A stretch of 60,000 nucleotides of DNA from Symsagittifera roscoffensis (Eukaryota; Xenacoelomorpha; Acoela; Convolutidae), in the NCBI RefSeq assembly GCF_963678635.1, contig NC_087066.1:19749996-19809995 (forward strand), given 5' to 3'. The translations under genes were made by a program, and so were the position numbers. Positions 57,801 through 60,000 of this stretch are shown here, piece after piece. The notes beneath the pieces were generated by a model. That model was not told where the DNA came from. It made no database searches and was given only the letters and a program-made list of their open reading frames with translations. Position 1 is the first letter of the stretch, and each line of letters starts with the position of its first letter.

Positions 57801-58377
57801 TTTGGAATAGCTCAATGCCAGCAGGACTGATACAGGTAAATGATAAATGTTTCTTTGATGCATTTTTACTGAATATATTACTATTCGTTTCATTTGTATA
57901 CTATTCGGAAAAAAATGTTTACAACTTACGCAAGCAAACCTTTTCTCAAATCTGAACAAAAACCCATTTTTCCTTTATTTTATTTCCAAATTTCCAATAC
58001 TTTCCACTCTCAATCAGACAAGATTTAGCAACAGTAAAAACAAACCTGCTAACTTATACCTAAAACAGATTTTATCTTGCTACTTTGGATCCCTGTGGTT
58101 TAATATAAAATGAGATTAATGGAGAACTTAAAATAATGCTCTAGAAGAATATAAATGAGATTGTTGTTAGCTTTTATGCTAGCAATGTAGCGCAATGAAG
58201 AACACTTACATCATAAATCTGTGAGTCAATGGAGTCTGCCTGTTGAATTCCAATGTTCGAATCTATTTTCCTGTCAATATCTTGGTTCAATTCGTCTGGT
58301 TCAAATACTTGATCCTCAGACTGTTGTTGAAACGATGACGAGGAGAAAATAGCATCGTTTTCATCTGTTTCTGCCAT
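48856..58377 (-). CDS. SCHIP1: SCHIP1 homologue, eight coding exons, 434 codons
   Basis: Exons: 58210-58377, 57364-57555, 56291-56497, 51534-51818, 50674-50829, 50167-50299, 49801-49894 and 48856-48925. All introns are GT-AG (donors GTAAGT, GTATGC, GTGGGT, GTACAT, GTACAT, GTGAGT, GTAGGT). The phases agree and give one open frame of 1305 bases. The ATG lies in AAAATGG. Residues 1-190 are acidic and Ser-rich, with LQNPYFTHRICFLNE at 97-111 recalling a short conserved motif of the family. Exon 5 encodes LLEKEAKWALGQAKNMAKMQ and exons 6-8 a coiled coil with EDLLVEIEDFTRHAQNQ. Both match the C-terminal SCHIP1 domain, which binds merlin/schwannomin and, in flies, acts in Hippo signalling. The exon 3 donor is the least certain boundary; an extra exon in the 4.5-kb intron 3 is possible. 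Confidence 0.9.
49195..49290 (-). mobile_element. tRNA-like SINE relic in SCHIP1 intron 7
   Basis: On the minus strand TGGCTGAGAGG (49261-49271) matches an A box and GATCGAATAC (49218-49227) is a decayed B box, about 35 bases apart. The flanks do not form a tRNA. It resembles the element at 59282 in its A box. Confidence 0.45.
51819..56290 (-). other. SCHIP1 intron 3, 4.5 kb, with a pair of direct repeats
   Basis: No further SCHIP1 exon is obvious. About 90 bases at 53430-53517 recur at 54527-54612: GATCTTATGT, then ACAATTAAAAC, then CATTTCCAATACT. They enclose ~1.1 kb that includes a Thr/Glu/Lys-coding stretch on the minus strand (about 53700-53780). The pair could be short terminal repeats of a small non-autonomous LTR-type element. 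Confidence 0.5.
56595..57036. mobile_element. 442-bp MITE with inverted ends in SCHIP1 intron 2
   Basis: The left end holds three copies of CAAATGGCATAA-type motifs and the right end three copies of the reverse complement (TTATGCCATTTGGG), forming long imperfect terminal inverted repeats of about 65 bases. GAAATCAAGATTA occurs directly outside both ends (56582-56594 and 57037-57049), a 13-bp direct repeat that looks like the target duplication. There is no internal ORF. Family not identified. Confidence 0.85.
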
Positions 58378-59280
58378 TTTGATCAGATTTGATCACGGAA
58401 TTCTAATCTGTTCATCTAAAAGCCAAAAACATATCTCATCGTCACTTCCAAATTTGTAAAAGCAGCGCATAATTTTTATAATTGAATTCAAGATAATCGG
58501 AAAAAAAACTTTGTTATATATTTGATTCTATGGATATTCGTATAGCTCAATTCTTTTTGAATTCCGAAAACCTTTTATGACTTACACTTTTTTGACACAG
58601 AGGCGGAGTGACAAACTCTAAGTTAAATATCAAACATCTTTGACGGCTTATAATTTTTTGACAGAGGCGGGGCGAAAAATTCTAAGTTGAATACCGAAAT
58701 TTTAATTTAAATAAATTCCCAAAAGAACACAAACGCATAAATATCTATATTTTCTCTTCACACAACGATATATGGGACAATTAAACCGTCATAAAAATGA
58801 GAAAACATCCAGCAGACAGTTGGAAAAAGAGTCAATGGACGCAAGTAAACAATCCTGTCTTGCTTTTTGAAACATCTCAAGTTTCGAATTTCAAGAAAAA
58901 AATAGATGGCCTTAATGCTCTTAGAATTCCTAGAACAGTTCATGATTGACACTTTTTTTGATGAAAATTTTTATTTCGCTGGGAAACCTGATAATTTAAA
59001 TCCATGTTAAAAATCAGAAGTTTATCACGTTTTTGTGACTTTTACACTTTTCTTGTTCTAAAGGGGAGTTCCTGCTTTCCTTTTAACAAATGAAATGAGC
59101 CAGAAAACCACGAAAAAGTAAAGTTGGTTTAAAAAGTCAAACCACGAAAAAATAAATTCGAATCTGAACGAAAGAACTTTTCTGAAAAAATAATCACGAT
59201 CTATATAAGAGTCCTCACTACGTTCACCGACTCTTGAGACGAAAACTCTTGAGCAGCAACATTACTAAAAAAACCTCTAG
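58378..59280. other. Upstream flank of the SCHIP1 homologue
   Basis: Presumably contains the promoter and 5' UTR; I see no clear TATA box. 58587-58695 holds a tandem duplication. 58960-59235 resembles sequence at the ends of the large tandem units (TTTTATTTCGCT, then the AAGAGT/ACTCTT hairpin at 59207-59235). Confidence 0.4.
58587..58695. repeat. Two-copy imperfect tandem repeat 5' of SCHIP1
   Basis: TTTTGACACAGAGGCGGAGT and, ~64 bases on, TTTTTTGACAGAGGCGGGGC begin two similar blocks, both followed by TCTAAGTT. They lie 210-320 bases upstream of the ATG, so they might be promoter elements. Confidence 0.6.
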
Positions 59281-59281
59281 A

Positions 59282-59460
59282 GGAGTTGTGGCTGAGTGGA
59301 TAAGACGCGCGGCCTTCAACTCAAAGGTCGTGGGTTCGAATCCCGCTTCAGTCATGGTTGGAGGGATCCCCGAGTTATCTTCCTCAAGGTGGGACCGTCT
59401 GCTTGCTTGCTAGTTGGAAGCGGTAATATGTCCGTTGAAAACACATTTTTAAAGAGGGGC
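59282..59460 (+). mobile_element. tRNA-derived SINE-like element
   Basis: TGGCTGAGTGG (59289-59299) and GGTTCGAATCC (59333-59343) are perfect pol III A and B boxes at tRNA spacing. A T-arm GTGGG/CCCGC folds, but the acceptor arms do not pair and the anticodon loop is the wrong size, so this is a tRNA-derived element rather than a working tRNA gene. About 100 bases of unrelated body and a T run (near 59446) follow. Confidence 0.65.
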
Positions 59461-60000
59461 AACTTTTAAAGGCAAAAACTTTTCCAAGAAGAGTCCAATT
59501 TTATTTGACAATACCCTCGATTCATTCACCTGCTTACCAATATTAGCGCTTTGAAAGCCGCGATGATGGAGATAATGATGTTGATGCTAGATGACCACAG
59601 TGACAATGGAACACAGCTGCATCCAAACGGTACAGTTCAACTTCTTCTCCAAGTAATATGGTTTTCCATAGTTAGGCTAGAGCGGAGCGTCAAGGTAATT
59701 TTAATTACAAAAGATCATAGTCTCTGAAAAAGAAGCCAATTGAACAAGAGTTTGAACTGCCGCGCAATTTCGAAGTTCTTGAAAAGTAGTACAGAAAGTT
59801 ACGACTACATGTATATCAGGGAGAATATAACGAACAAAAAAATTTGATGAAGTTGTGATGTCCAGTTGTAGCCATGTGTTCCCGTTAAAATCGCATTTGA
59901 GCTGTAAGTAAGCCGCAGCTTAGTAAAGTTTAAATAAAAACCTTCGGGCTTCCAATCAAAATGCAACTTTGAAACGGAGGTTAGTGGTAACAGCGGAACA
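59461..60000. other. Unassigned right end
   Basis: No definite gene. On the plus strand 59547-59652 reads openly (DDHSDNGTQLHPNGTVQLLL) between an AG and GTAATA and might be an exon, but I do not recognise it. Confidence 0.25.

Noticed and set aside
59282-59355. Functional tRNA gene
   Set aside because: A and B boxes are perfect, but the acceptor stem does not pair and the anticodon loop is abnormal, so a tRNA-derived SINE is more likely.
59547-59652. Plus-strand exon near the right edge
   Set aside because: It is a short open stretch between AG and GTAATA only. It matches no family I know, and the window ends too soon to find a partner exon.

Overview
The window is genomic DNA from an AT-rich animal, very probably an invertebrate. 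It holds one spliced gene with GT-AG introns, a SCHIP1 (schwannomin-interacting protein 1) homologue, next to about 47 kb of nested and tandemly duplicated retroelement sequence. Nothing bacterial was seen. I cannot name the species from sequence alone.

Layout. 1-4131: a 35-bp satellite cut by the window edge, two copies of a ~0.5-kb dispersed repeat (called R here), a hAT-like transposon end and otherwise unassigned DNA. 4132-10784 and 20613-28490: two halves of one decayed Ty3/gypsy-type, retrovirus-like element on the minus strand. From right to left it has gag, protease, RT, RNase H and integrase, then after the interruption the end of pol, two short hydrophobic ORFs, a Pro-rich ORF, an envelope-like ORF with stops and a frameshift, and an intact 488-codon ORF that I do not recognise. 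Its coding strand is strikingly G-poor. A canonical A AAA AAC slippery heptamer sits in the gag/pro overlap.

10785-20607: a young BEL/Pao element, also minus strand, inserted in the integrase region of the first element. It has 469-bp LTRs differing at 5 positions, a 5-bp target duplication (GTTGT), a primer binding site and a polypurine tract. Gag-pol is one frame broken by a TGA in the second zinc knuckle and a frameshift in integrase. Its leader is unusual: a 4 x 64-bp array, an 18 x 21-bp array, a 200-bp direct repeat and a fragment resembling an SGNH-hydrolase-type ORF. Its LTR carries a TATA-like motif plus tRNA-like A and B boxes.

26963-47680: four nearly identical but differently truncated copies of a 4-5.6 kb unit. 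The unit fuses the 5' end of the Ty3-like gag to about 4 kb of other DNA, which includes R and a short exon-like ORF.

48856-58377: the SCHIP1 homologue on the minus strand, eight exons, 434 codons. All reading-frame phases agree and the C-terminal coiled-coil region is clear. Its introns contain a MITE with 13-bp flanking repeats, a tRNA-like SINE relic and a pair of direct repeats. 58378-60000: the upstream flank, with a short tandem duplication near the start codon and a tRNA-derived SINE-like sequence.

The retroelement genes belong to two separate, probably defective elements. The only gene that looks like a working host gene is the SCHIP1 homologue.
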